Shown: one piece after another, positions 16,161-24,825 of the stretch
Layout of the letters: the number at the start of each line of letters is the position of its first letter
Numbering within the stretch: position 1 is the stretch's first letter
Assembly: GCA_964411985.1 (NCBI GenBank)
Contig: CAYPNF010000059.1
Location: 1 to 45,880, forward strand
Source: CAYPNF01 sp964411985
Lineage (GTDB): Bacteria > Verrucomicrobiota > Verrucomicrobiia > Limisphaerales > J093
Length of the DNA stretch: 45,880 bases
Direction: 5' to 3'
Program-made: the position numbers and the translations under genes
Notes under the pieces: generated by a model
Told to the model about the DNA's origin: nothing
Seen by the model: only the letters and a program-made list of their open reading frames with translations
Databases searched by the model: none

Positions 16161-17669
16161 TCATCCTTTCGCTAACGCCCCGCCTCTGGGGGCGAAATGG
16201 TTCATGCTCTCGCGCGCTTCGGCCGGCATGAAGGGATCCTCCGCCAGCACCCAGGTATCCTTACTCCCGCCCCCCTGCGAGGAGTTGACTACGAGCGAGC
16301 CCTTTCGCAACGCCACGCGCGTCAGGCCACCGGGCAAAACGAACACCTCTTTGCCGTAGAGTATATACGGGCGAAGGTCGACATGGCGCCCCTCGAGAGC
16401 CTCATCGCAGATGGTGGGAACGCGGGAGAGGGATAAGGTGGGCTGAGCAATGTAGTTGCGCGGATCGGCGCGGACCTTCGCCTTGAAGTCTTCCACCTTC
16501 GCCTTGGAGGAATGAGGCCCGACCAGCATGCCGTACCCCCCGGATTCATTGGCCGCTTTCACCACAAGCTCATGCATGTGCTCGAGCACGAAATTGAGAT
16601 CCGACTTCTCCGCGCAGATGTAGGTCGGCACGTTCGGCAGGATGGCCTCCTCGCCCAGGTAATACTTGATGATGCGCGGCACGTAGGCGTAGACAACCTT
16701 GTCGTCGGCCACACCGGAGCCAGGCGCGTTCGCCAAGGCGACATTGCCAGCCTGATACACTTTCATCAGACCTGCCACCCCCAGCATCGAATCACTCCGG
16801 AAGGTCTCAGGGTCGAGAAAGTCATCGTCAATCCGGCGATAAATGACATCCACACGCTCGAAACCATGGGTCGTGCGCATCCACACGTAACCGTCGTGCA
16901 CGAGCAAATCGCTGCCTTCGACGAGCTCGAGGCCCATTTGTTGAGCGAGAAAAGAGTGTTCGAAGTAGGCGGAGTTATGCACGCCGGGGGTGAGCAGTAC
17001 CACCCGCGGCGCCGTGGCCGTGTCCGGTGCGAGGAACTCGAGCATGTCACGAAGCTTGTGAGGGTAGTTGGAAACCGGCCGAACCCTCGCCTTCGAGAAC
17101 ACCTCCGGAAAGAGCTGCTTCATCAACCTCCGGTTTTCCAGAACGTAGGAGACCCCAGAAGGGCAGCGCAGGTTGTCCTCCAAAACGTACACTTGACCAT
17201 CGCTGTGACGTACCAAATCGGTGCCCGTAATATGACACCAGATGCCGCGGGGAGGATTCCAACCGACACACTGATGCCGGAAACCCTTGGACGACTTAAT
17301 GATATCGGGCGGCACCACACCTTCTTTGATAATCTTCTGATCGTGGTAAAGGTCGTGGATAAACTGATTGAGCGCCGTAATACGCTGCCTCAGACCGGAC
17401 TCAATGAGTTTCCAGTCGCTGCTGCCAACAATCCGCGGGATGAGGTCGAAGGGGAGGGTCTTTTCCGTTCCCAAGCTGTCGTTATAGACACTGAAAGTGA
17501 TCCCCGACTGAATGAGCGCCCTCTCCGCGGCCTTCTGGCGAAGCTTCAGCTCTCCCGGAGGGAGAGTCTCGATATCCCTGACAAGCGCGCCGGCCGCCGA
17601 ACGGGGCCTGCCATCCTCTCCGATCATCTCGTCGAAGTAACCCGTGCTTTCGTACCCACTGAAATTCAT
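16161..17669 (-). CDS. Circularly permuted ATP-grasp amidoligase-like protein
   Basis: A 502-aa protein matching the stand-alone circularly permuted ATP-grasp family. Recognisable elements are FDLIPRIVGSSDWKLIESGL, FRHQCVGWNPPRGIWCHI, TPGVHNSAYFEHSFLAQQMG, VVKAANESGGYGMLVGP (Lys and Gly-rich loop for ATP) and SSQGGGSKDTWVL at the C-terminal end, all intact. The family is predicted to join an amine and a carboxylate with ATP, making peptide-like bonds. ATG 17669 is used; a GTG two codons earlier (17675) is equally open. It is the first gene of the six-gene operon, downstream of a sigma54-like promoter. Confidence 0.92.
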   Translation of the reverse strand: MNFSGYESTGYFDEMIGEDGRPRSAAGALVRDIETLPPGELKLRQKAAERALIQSGITFSVYNDSLGTEKTLPFDLIPRIVGSSDWKLIESGLRQRITALNQFIHDLYHDQKIIKEGVVPPDIIKSSKGFRHQCVGWNPPRGIWCHITGTDLVRHSDGQVYVLEDNLRCPSGVSYVLENRRLMKQLFPEVFSKARVRPVSNYPHKLRDMLEFLAPDTATAPRVVLLTPGVHNSAYFEHSFLAQQMGLELVEGSDLLVHDGYVWMRTTHGFERVDVIYRRIDDDFLDPETFRSDSMLGVAGLMKVYQAGNVALANAPGSGVADDKVVYAYVPRIIKYYLGEEAILPNVPTYICAEKSDLNFVLEHMHELVVKAANESGGYGMLVGPHSSKAKVEDFKAKVRADPRNYIAQPTLSLSRVPTICDEALEGRHVDLRPYILYGKEVFVLPGGLTRVALRKGSLVVNSSQGGGSKDTWVLAEDPFMPAEARESMNHFAPRGGALAKG

Positions 17670-17730
17670 ACGCACTTAGAGTCTCGACCATTCACGCTAG
17701 GACACCTGAAACAAACACAAATTCTCCTAC

Positions 17731-17746
17731 TGCAGGAGCCGTGCCA
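17731..17746 (-). promoter_or_regulatory. Candidate sigma54 promoter of the amidoligase operon
   Basis: On the minus strand the sequence is TGGCACGGCTCCTGCA. It fits the -24/-12 consensus TGGCACG-N4-TTGCA with one mismatch (CTGCA), and has the diagnostic GG-N10-GC spacing. The expected start is near 17720, about 50 bases before the ATG at 17669. Sigma54 control would need an activator that is not in this window. Confidence 0.55.
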
Positions 17747-17990
17747 GGGTGACATCGATTGAATAATTGGCCCGCCAAGGCGTATTCTTGGGTGGATTTG
17801 ATTCAACTTGTTCCCACCCTCCTCCGTGTATCAGCCGAGACTGCATGCAAATCGACCAGTGTGGGCAATTCGCGACAGTCGGTGGCCCCCCCTTACCGAG
17901 GACACAGGTCCACTCCAGCTCGATTCCCATTTCGAACCCGCGAGCAGCGCATCCATCCCAGGCCCCTTCATCCCCCGAGAAGCACTGCGA

Positions 17991-19925
17991 CTACCGGCCG
18001 CCCAATACCTGGAACACGGGGACTTTGTTGACCTTACCCTTGACCTCAAGCAACCCAATCTCCTGCGTCAAGAATGCCGAATCGGTAAGGTCATGGGTGG
18101 GCGCTCCCACCAGGATCCGGCAGCGCAAAGGCGTCTTATCGGGATCAGCAAGCGACTTGTCGTAGCTCTCCAGCCTGGCAGCGGTGTTCACCACATCGCC
18201 GACCACGGCGTACTCGAAACGATCGTCGCTGCCGATGCTCCCGGCGGCTACTTCGCCAGTATAGATACCAGCCCTCATGCTGACTGCAGGAAGCCCATTC
18301 TTCTGCCACTCGCCAACGAGGTCGACCAAGCGCCGTCCCATCGCCAAGGCACACGTCACGGCCGCCTGGGCGTCACTGGCCTGTTCCTGACGGGTGGCAT
18401 GGGGCACAGGCACCCCAAAGAGGGCCAGAATACCGTCGCCGGTAAACTGTTTGAGGACCCCCCCATGGCTTTGGATGACTTGCGCCATGGCACCCAGATA
18501 ACCGTTGAGCCACTCATAAAGTCGAGCCGCTTCCATCTTCTCTGAGATGCTGCTGAAGCCCTTCAAGTCGGTGAAGAGCACCGTCACCGTGAACTTTTGA
18601 GCCAGGGGCCGGTGTCCATCCAGAAACGACTCCCTGTTTGCCCATATTTCTTCAGCGATCTCCTTGGAGACGTGCCGCGAGTAGAGCTTCATCAACACCG
18701 CGCGCATCAAACGTTCCCGGGATGCAGCATAGGACACAGCGAGCGCGGAGGAACCGAAGAAGGCGACGGCGGGCGAAACCGCAGGGATCCACCATCCTGA
18801 AGCAAAAGCTGCCCAGGCGATCGCAGGAATACCCGCGATGCAGGCCGAGGTCGAAAGAGCGATGGCCCAAGGAGCCCGCACCCAATACCCAATGACGGTC
18901 CCAGACAGGCACCAGAAGAGGATCCAGGCATCCTCCATCCAATCACTCCAAGCCTGCACGGGCTTTTCCCCGTGCAGTGCTCTTCGCAACACTTCATGAA
19001 CCGTCATGGCCTGCAGTTCGATGCCTCGATGACTCCGGTGAATGGGAGTCACACGCTCATCGGAGACACTGGGAGCATGAATCCCTAGGAGAACAATCTT
19101 GCCCTGAAGCGCACCGGCAGGAATACGACCCTGGAGGGCGTCGCTCACGGTGAAACGCGTGAACTTCTCGGGACACTTGAAGTCGAGCAACATCTGCCAC
19201 CCCCGGGCGTCGGCCCGCACATAGGCGCCATCGCCAGCTTGAAAGGGTCGAAAGGTCCCCTTTCCTAGGCGAAAGCCGCGAGGATTCCCTGGATCCGCTT
19301 CCATGGCGATTCCGTGCCGCTCCAAATACAGGAGCGCGGAGAGGAACGGCAAGGAGTCATAGGTCTCACCCGAAGGCGCTTCGGCAAAAAGGAGGCTACG
19401 ACGAACCTTGGGAACGGTGTGATCCACTTCGACGTCGACAGGAAAATTGTCATTGAAGGCAATGCGCTGGGGGTTGGACTTCAGCACAGCCGGCGGGGCT
19501 ATGCCTCCCAGGGTAAAAGCCACCAGGATGTTCGAGTGCGCTTCCAGCACCTGGTTCAAACTCGCCAGACCCGTCCCAGCCTTGGGCACGGGGAGGTCGC
19601 GCCATATGTCCACTCCGATCACGGCGGGATTACCCGCTTCCAAGCGGGTCAGTAACTCCGCCATTCGCTCGTCGTAAAGGGGATAATCCAGCTCGGGACT
19701 CTGGATATCCGATTCCACCATTTCCACGAGGACAATCGGGTCAGTCGTCGCAGCTTTGGGCTGGTGGCGAATGAACAAATCGTACGCCTGAAACTCCAGA
19801 ATCTGAAGTGAACCGGAGTAACGAAGCGCAAGAGCGCAGATGAAGGCAATCACCACGATCAGGGGCACGGTCGCTCGCGGAGACAGCTTCCACGCAGACA
19901 GGATGGAGCCAGGGGAGCCTGCCAT
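17991..19925 (-). CDS. CHASE2-domain adenylate/guanylate cyclase
   Basis: A 644-aa membrane protein. An N-terminal membrane helix (residues about 18-36) leads to an extracytoplasmic CHASE2 sensor (DLFIRHQPKAATTDPIVLVE to the segment GKIVLLGIHAPSVSDERVTP). Then come three closely spaced membrane helices (about residues 345-430) and a cytoplasmic class III cyclase domain with metal-binding Asp in VLFTDLKGFS, and KQFTGDGILALFG and YAVVGDVVNTAARLES. The catalytic features look intact; whether it makes cAMP or cGMP is not decided. It starts seven bases after the CHAT gene's stop, so the two are co-transcribed. A cyclic-nucleotide-binding glutaminase lies 9 kb away. Confidence 0.93.
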   Translation of the reverse strand: MAGSPGSILSAWKLSPRATVPLIVVIAFICALALRYSGSLQILEFQAYDLFIRHQPKAATTDPIVLVEMVESDIQSPELDYPLYDERMAELLTRLEAGNPAVIGVDIWRDLPVPKAGTGLASLNQVLEAHSNILVAFTLGGIAPPAVLKSNPQRIAFNDNFPVDVEVDHTVPKVRRSLLFAEAPSGETYDSLPFLSALLYLERHGIAMEADPGNPRGFRLGKGTFRPFQAGDGAYVRADARGWQMLLDFKCPEKFTRFTVSDALQGRIPAGALQGKIVLLGIHAPSVSDERVTPIHRSHRGIELQAMTVHEVLRRALHGEKPVQAWSDWMEDAWILFWCLSGTVIGYWVRAPWAIALSTSACIAGIPAIAWAAFASGWWIPAVSPAVAFFGSSALAVSYAASRERLMRAVLMKLYSRHVSKEIAEEIWANRESFLDGHRPLAQKFTVTVLFTDLKGFSSISEKMEAARLYEWLNGYLGAMAQVIQSHGGVLKQFTGDGILALFGVPVPHATRQEQASDAQAAVTCALAMGRRLVDLVGEWQKNGLPAVSMRAGIYTGEVAAGSIGSDDRFEYAVVGDVVNTAARLESYDKSLADPDKTPLRCRILVGAPTHDLTDSAFLTQEIGLLEVKGKVNKVPVFQVLGGR

Positions 19926-19932
19926 AAGACGA

Positions 19933-22257
19933 CTAAAGCCAATTCCCGATCACCAGGAAGGGTGCCCAGTAGCAGGGGTGTCGATAGCGGCGGTCCGTGA
20001 GCATGCGAACCTGGGCCGCCTGGAGGGCGCGTGCCTTGGAAATCCCGGGTTCCGAGCGCATCTGACGATAGACTTCGGTAATCAGAGCTGATGTGGATTG
20101 GTCATTCACAAACCAGAGGCTCGCCAGCGCGCTCCGCGCCCCCGCTTTGACAGCGACCCCCGCCAAACCAAGGGCGGCCCGATCGTCACCGGCGGCCGTC
20201 TGGCAGGCGCTCAACACCAGCAGTTCGACCGGACGGCCACGATACTGGCTGGGACGGATCAGCGACTCGAGAACGTTGAGGGTCAACTTGGTGTCGTAGG
20301 TCAGCACGAAAGTGTTGCGCACATCGCGATTGAACTGGCCATGGGAAGCGATATGAACGATGGAGTATTGCTCCTCCTCCAGCTTCCGACGTAACTCCCG
20401 CAAAGTGTACGCTTCATTGAGGAGGGTCTCTCCAGGATACAGGCTCTTCAGAGTGCGAAGTTCCTCCGGGACAAAATCCAGTGCCGGAAAACCCTGAACC
20501 GATTCCGAAAGCCCTCCCAAAAGAAGCCTGCCGTTACCGTGCTCCATGGGTTGGGATGCCACCAGGGACAGTCCCGGTACCGTGGCCACCGCCAAGTCCT
20601 GAATCAAGAACCGCTCGCCATCATGCAGAGCTCCGAAAGGAATGGTCCGCAGCGCACCGTCGGGCACCAAAACGAGCGTGTTGATCCCCTGCTCCCGGAG
20701 CAGAGGCCGAATGGGTCTGATGAGCCAGTCGTACAATTGTTGGGCTTGTGCGCGGTACCCGTAGGTAGTTCTTGTTTCCAGCGCGTGCCGAAATCGTGTC
20801 ACCACGGACGTCAGTTCCTCAGCGCCGTGGTCCACCGTGAAGCGCTTCAGGCCAGAACTCAGACCCAACAGCACCTCGGTGCGGGTGGAAAGTGGAATCA
20901 AGTAGAGGACTGCGGTGTGCGGGTCGACAACCTCCACGTCGAGCACCCGGGATCGCTGCAGGTCTACACAGTCGTCACAGAAGTAGTCATTCAGTTCCAC
21001 CGCCTTAAGGTGCTCCACCGTGTCCCTGGCTTCGCGCAGCAGGCTTTGTTCGGCCTCGGGAGTCGCGGCGGATCGGGAAGCCATCAGGAGCAGGTCTGCC
21101 AGTTCGAAGAAGAGTGGCCCCTGCGCCTCCCGGAACGCGACCAAAGTCCCGGCGTTCCCCTGCCCCAGCGCCACATCACTGCGGATAGGCTCCAACGTCT
21201 GAACCGCCCTTCGATAGGCCTCGATTGCCTCCTGCTCCATGCCCTGACCTCGCAGAAGCCTCCCTTGCAGCCATTCCCAGCGATAGAGTGCTTCGGGCAT
21301 CTGGGCTTGCTGCGCCGAAAAGGCAGCCCGCTTGGCCAACTCCAAGGCGAACTTGGGCTGTTCATCTTCCACGTAAATCTGGGCGAGGTATCCTAATGCA
21401 TAGGTCTCCAGGGATAGATCCCTCAATTCACCCGCAAGCTCGAGGGCTTGCTGAAAAGATCGATGCGCTCGCAACCGAAGGCGTTGGACCGCCTCGGGCT
21501 CACCCAGCTTGATCCGGCGATCGATCTGCCCAGCGGTCAGGAGTAGAAAAGCTTTGGCGTGGGTGACCCCAAGACTCTCCATCTCCTTCAGAGCCTCGGA
21601 GTTCAGGCGATCAGCCCCCGCATACTCCTTGATGCCTATGGAGGAGGAGGCCGCATTGCAGAGAGCTCCTGCCAGCAACTGGAAGTTGCCTGCCTGACGC
21701 GCCGCCGCCATGGTGGCTTCGTAGTGGGACAAGGCATCGGAAGCTCGTCCTTGGGCCGTCGCAAGATTACCCATTTCATTCAAAACCTCGGCCTTGAACC
21801 CCAGATTGTCGGCCCCTTCTGCCAAATCCAACGCCTGCTGCAGCAAAAGCCCCGCACGCTCGAGGTCGCGAATCATGATGAGCGCCCCCCCCAATCGCCC
21901 CTTCAGGGGACCCAGTTTCTCCGCGGGAGTAATGCCCGCCGCCTTCGTAAGAACTTCGTCCAAAACCTGCACCGCGCGCCGCTGCTGCCCCGTTGCTTGG
22001 TAAGCTCCCGCAAGCGAAAGCGCCGCCCTGACCTCGTCGTCCAAGTTCTTGCTGTCACGGGCCCGAGATAGCGCCTTTTCCCACTTCGCTGCCGCCTCTA
22101 CGAACTCCCCTCGCTCCAAGTCCGAAGGCCTCTGTTCAGGCAGCTTGGGAGGCTCGGAGGCGTCTCCCCAAAGGCGACCGACCAAAAGAAAACACGCCAG
22201 CTGACATCCCAGCGTCACCAACCAGTCGGCCCGCACGGTTGACCTCACTCTCAACAT
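19933..22257 (-). CDS. TPR-CHAT domain protein (caspase-like peptidase)
   Basis: A 774-aa protein. ATG 22257 is chosen because it is preceded by AGAAGGA seven bases upstream and opens a signal-like segment (LVTLGCQLACFLLVG); the frame is open up to 22293. Residues about 45-390 are tetratricopeptide-like repeats. The C-terminal 300 residues are a CHAT domain with the catalytic His639 in HIASHGQF and Cys685 in VLSACQTAAG. CHAT proteins are caspase/separase-like proteases; in cyanobacteria they often neighbour DUF928, CHASE2 and two-partner secretion genes, as here. It is divergent from the DUF928 gene and shares an operon with the cyclase. Its target is unknown. Confidence 0.92.
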   Translation of the reverse strand: MLRVRSTVRADWLVTLGCQLACFLLVGRLWGDASEPPKLPEQRPSDLERGEFVEAAAKWEKALSRARDSKNLDDEVRAALSLAGAYQATGQQRRAVQVLDEVLTKAAGITPAEKLGPLKGRLGGALIMIRDLERAGLLLQQALDLAEGADNLGFKAEVLNEMGNLATAQGRASDALSHYEATMAAARQAGNFQLLAGALCNAASSSIGIKEYAGADRLNSEALKEMESLGVTHAKAFLLLTAGQIDRRIKLGEPEAVQRLRLRAHRSFQQALELAGELRDLSLETYALGYLAQIYVEDEQPKFALELAKRAAFSAQQAQMPEALYRWEWLQGRLLRGQGMEQEAIEAYRRAVQTLEPIRSDVALGQGNAGTLVAFREAQGPLFFELADLLLMASRSAATPEAEQSLLREARDTVEHLKAVELNDYFCDDCVDLQRSRVLDVEVVDPHTAVLYLIPLSTRTEVLLGLSSGLKRFTVDHGAEELTSVVTRFRHALETRTTYGYRAQAQQLYDWLIRPIRPLLREQGINTLVLVPDGALRTIPFGALHDGERFLIQDLAVATVPGLSLVASQPMEHGNGRLLLGGLSESVQGFPALDFVPEELRTLKSLYPGETLLNEAYTLRELRRKLEEEQYSIVHIASHGQFNRDVRNTFVLTYDTKLTLNVLESLIRPSQYRGRPVELLVLSACQTAAGDDRAALGLAGVAVKAGARSALASLWFVNDQSTSALITEVYRQMRSEPGISKARALQAAQVRMLTDRRYRHPCYWAPFLVIGNWL

Positions 22258-22339
22258 ACCGGTGTCCTTCTCAACTCGAATCGTCATTGGCATTTCGCAT
22301 TACACTTGCAAATATCCATTATTACTCCATGTTTACCAC

Positions 22340-23143
22340 ATGAGAAAGAAAGAGATTGCAAGTCTTCCCGCCACAACCAGGGTAGCCTCCGCTGCGCGCC
22401 CGTTTCTCAAGCTGTGCGCCGTCGGGGTCCTCTCCTGCCTTTTCATTTTCGTGGAGGCCTCGGCAGACGCCGCAGAGGCAAAGACTTCCAACAGCGCCAC
22501 GAACTCCCCTCTCTCCACCAACGTCACCGCCAAGATCAAATACCGTCCTGCATCGACGGGAGCGCCGTCGGTGCGCCTCACCGGAGGGTCGCGAGGAACC
22601 GGAGTCAACTCGGTTGCCTTGGACGTACTCGCCCCCGAGGATGTCGGTCTGACCACACAGGAACAACCCTCCTTGTTCTGGTATCAATCCAAACCAGCGA
22701 ACGCGAAATTCGAGTTGACGCTCTTGCAGGAGGACAAGCTCGAACCCCTTCTTCAAGTATCGGAGGAACGCGCCCTTCAAGCGGGTATTCATCGGCTCCG
22801 TTTGTCTGAACACAAAGCGAAGCTCGCTGTCGGGGTAGAGTACCAATGGGTCGTGGCGCTGATCACGGATCCCGACAACCGGTCGAGCGACTTGGTAGCG
22901 AGTGGCATCATCAAGCGAATTGAACCCGCTGCCGAGTTGAAGAGCCAGCTGGCGTCGGCCTCGCCGCGCTCCCTTGCGGGCGTGTACGCAGAGGCAGGTA
23001 TTTGGTACGACGCCCTCTCCAGCCTTACGGACCAGATCGACGCCGCGCCGGCCAACCAGGCACTTCAGGAAGCGCGTACCGACCTCCTCCGCCAGGCAGG
23101 ACTCAAGGAATCGGTGGGAAACCCGCCCTTCGCCGCCAAGTAG
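22340..23143 (+). CDS. DUF928 family secreted protein
   Basis: A 267-aa protein starting at ATG 22340, which opens a signal peptide (RPFLKLCAVGVLSCLFIFVEASADA); the frame is open up to 22262. After a Thr/Ser-rich linker comes the DUF928 core: a beta-sandwich-like part with QPSLFWYQSKPANAKFELTL and VGVEYQWVVALITDP, followed by helices (YAEAGIWYDALSSLTDQI). The family is known almost only next to CHAT, CHASE2 and TPS genes, in cyanobacteria and some other phyla; its biochemical function is unknown. It is the only plus-strand gene of the cluster and converges on tpsB with 17 bases between the stops. Confidence 0.85.
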   Translation: MRKKEIASLPATTRVASAARPFLKLCAVGVLSCLFIFVEASADAAEAKTSNSATNSPLSTNVTAKIKYRPASTGAPSVRLTGGSRGTGVNSVALDVLAPEDVGLTTQEQPSLFWYQSKPANAKFELTLLQEDKLEPLLQVSEERALQAGIHRLRLSEHKAKLAVGVEYQWVVALITDPDNRSSDLVASGIIKRIEPAAELKSQLASASPRSLAGVYAEAGIWYDALSSLTDQIDAAPANQALQEARTDLLRQAGLKESVGNPPFAAK

Positions 23144-23160
23144 TGAATCCCTCATAGGCT

Positions 23161-24825
23161 CTAGAACGCCACGGCATTCACCTTGAAACCGATGCCGTGG
23201 CCTTGGAGGCCAGCGTCGTCGGGCATGGTGACGTCCCGCAACCGATAGCCCCAATAGAATTCGGCTGAAAAGTGCTTTCCGGCTTTGAAGAGAAGTCCCA
23301 CTCCGGTGCTGGAGATTGTGGTAGGGCTAGGCGAATCGTGCGTATTCCAGCCGCCGCCAAAGTCGAAAAAGGGAGCCAGGTGAAGCATTCCAGCACCGGT
23401 CTTGTTAAAGAGGACCGGCACCCGCACCTCGACGGAAGAAACTAGGCCCCGATCACGAACCAATTGGTTTTCGAGATAGCCACGCACCGAATTGTACCCC
23501 CCCACACTGATCTGCTCCAGTGCAAGGAGCGGCCCAGGGGCGCACTGGCCTGCCAGACGCAGCACCAGCTCATTCTGGGTGTTGAAGAGTCTCTGAATGT
23601 ACTGTCCCTGCCCAAGCCAAGAAAAGAACTGAGCATCAGGCCCCCCAAAAGCATCCGCATCCGTGGCACCCCATGCGTCCAGGCCCAGGTTGAACGTCGA
23701 GCGTAACGCCAGCACATTTTTCGGTCCCCGTAGGGACCACTCCTGGGACAAACGCAACACGGAAACCGTCGTCTCCCCCTCGACAGCGCCGGGGGTAATG
23801 TTGAAGGATTCCCCCAGAAGCCAGGTGTGGTTGACTCGGCGCTCAAACCCAACCGAAAGCGACAGTTCCTGTTTGGTGTTCTGAAACAAGGGCTGGCGCA
23901 GCGAAATCCCATAGCTCTCAGTCAAGCTCGCAATGTCGAGCGGCAGAAGCGCCTCTTCAATGATGGTGGAATTGAGCCTGCTTCCGTGAAGGCGCAGAGA
24001 GGTTTCATATCGCGTGAACGGCAACTCGTAGCTTCCTTCCAGGTTATCCACCCCCGACCATTCCAGCCCTTCGGCACCAGCGTTGGCGATGCCATATCTG
24101 AGCTGGAGGGGATCACTGTTGCCCGTAAGGTTCAGGTCAGCCGCCAGAAGCGAAAACTGTTCTGCCCCGATGCTCGGCGGACGCTGGTTATCGATCTGAA
24201 GTCCCAATCGGAAGGGCTGTTGGTCTTCCACTTGCAGGTCAAGCTGCCCCTTGCCAGGCCCCGTGCCGGGCTTGAGCTCGGCGTTGACCTGCTGGACGTT
24301 CGGGTTCTGCCTCAGCAATTGCAGCCCCTCCTGCAATTCGTTTATGTTCAAAGGCGGCGAGGACCACCTCTCGAGCCGACTCCTGATGTAGCCGTCTCGA
24401 AGCCACTTGTTCCCGCGCAAATGGACATCCACCAACTCACCTTCGACGACGCGCAAAAGCACGATGCCGTCGACCGGCTCCTGATCGGGAATGATGGCTC
24501 CGGAGTTCACGTAGCCCCGCTGGATATAGTGAAGGGTTACTGCTCGGCGGGCTTGCTCGATGCCATCACTCCCCAAATCGCGTTGCGTAAAAGGACGAGT
24601 GACCTCGGACAGTTCCTGATCGGAAAACGCTCGGTTCCCTTCGAAACGAAAGTTCCTCACAAACAGGCTAGCGGCGATAGGCATCTGGGCGCCTGACTTG
24701 CCGACGCTGGGCGGAGGTGGGAGAACTTGGGCGTGCAGCGATCCGGAAATGACCAGCAGGGCCAGCAGGGATCGCCGGCATGGGCACGAAACGTGTTCGG
24801 GTCGGTTGAGACTACGGTTCTTCAT
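23161..24825 (-). CDS. Two-partner secretion transporter (TpsB, ShlB/FhaC/HecB family)
   Basis: A 554-aa outer-membrane protein. ATG 24825 overlaps the stop of tpsA by 14 bases and opens a signal peptide (RRSLLALLVISGSLHA). Two POTRA domains follow (FEGNRAFSDQELSEVTRPF; VEGELVDVHLRGNKWL), then a 16-strand-type beta barrel. The conserved loop-6 motif VRGY is present in GGYNSVRGYLENQLV, and the C-terminus ends in Phe (GFKVNAVAF), typical of barrel proteins. It exports the adjacent TpsA across the outer membrane. Length and domains are normal for the family. Confidence 0.93.
   Translation of the reverse strand: MKNRSLNRPEHVSCPCRRSLLALLVISGSLHAQVLPPPPSVGKSGAQMPIAASLFVRNFRFEGNRAFSDQELSEVTRPFTQRDLGSDGIEQARRAVTLHYIQRGYVNSGAIIPDQEPVDGIVLLRVVEGELVDVHLRGNKWLRDGYIRSRLERWSSPPLNINELQEGLQLLRQNPNVQQVNAELKPGTGPGKGQLDLQVEDQQPFRLGLQIDNQRPPSIGAEQFSLLAADLNLTGNSDPLQLRYGIANAGAEGLEWSGVDNLEGSYELPFTRYETSLRLHGSRLNSTIIEEALLPLDIASLTESYGISLRQPLFQNTKQELSLSVGFERRVNHTWLLGESFNITPGAVEGETTVSVLRLSQEWSLRGPKNVLALRSTFNLGLDAWGATDADAFGGPDAQFFSWLGQGQYIQRLFNTQNELVLRLAGQCAPGPLLALEQISVGGYNSVRGYLENQLVRDRGLVSSVEVRVPVLFNKTGAGMLHLAPFFDFGGGWNTHDSPSPTTISSTGVGLLFKAGKHFSAEFYWGYRLRDVTMPDDAGLQGHGIGFKVNAVAF

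Noticed and set aside
16512..17762. A 416-codon open frame on the plus strand
   Set aside because: It mirrors the ATP-grasp gene, whose motifs are clear, and runs across its promoter; it is a shadow.
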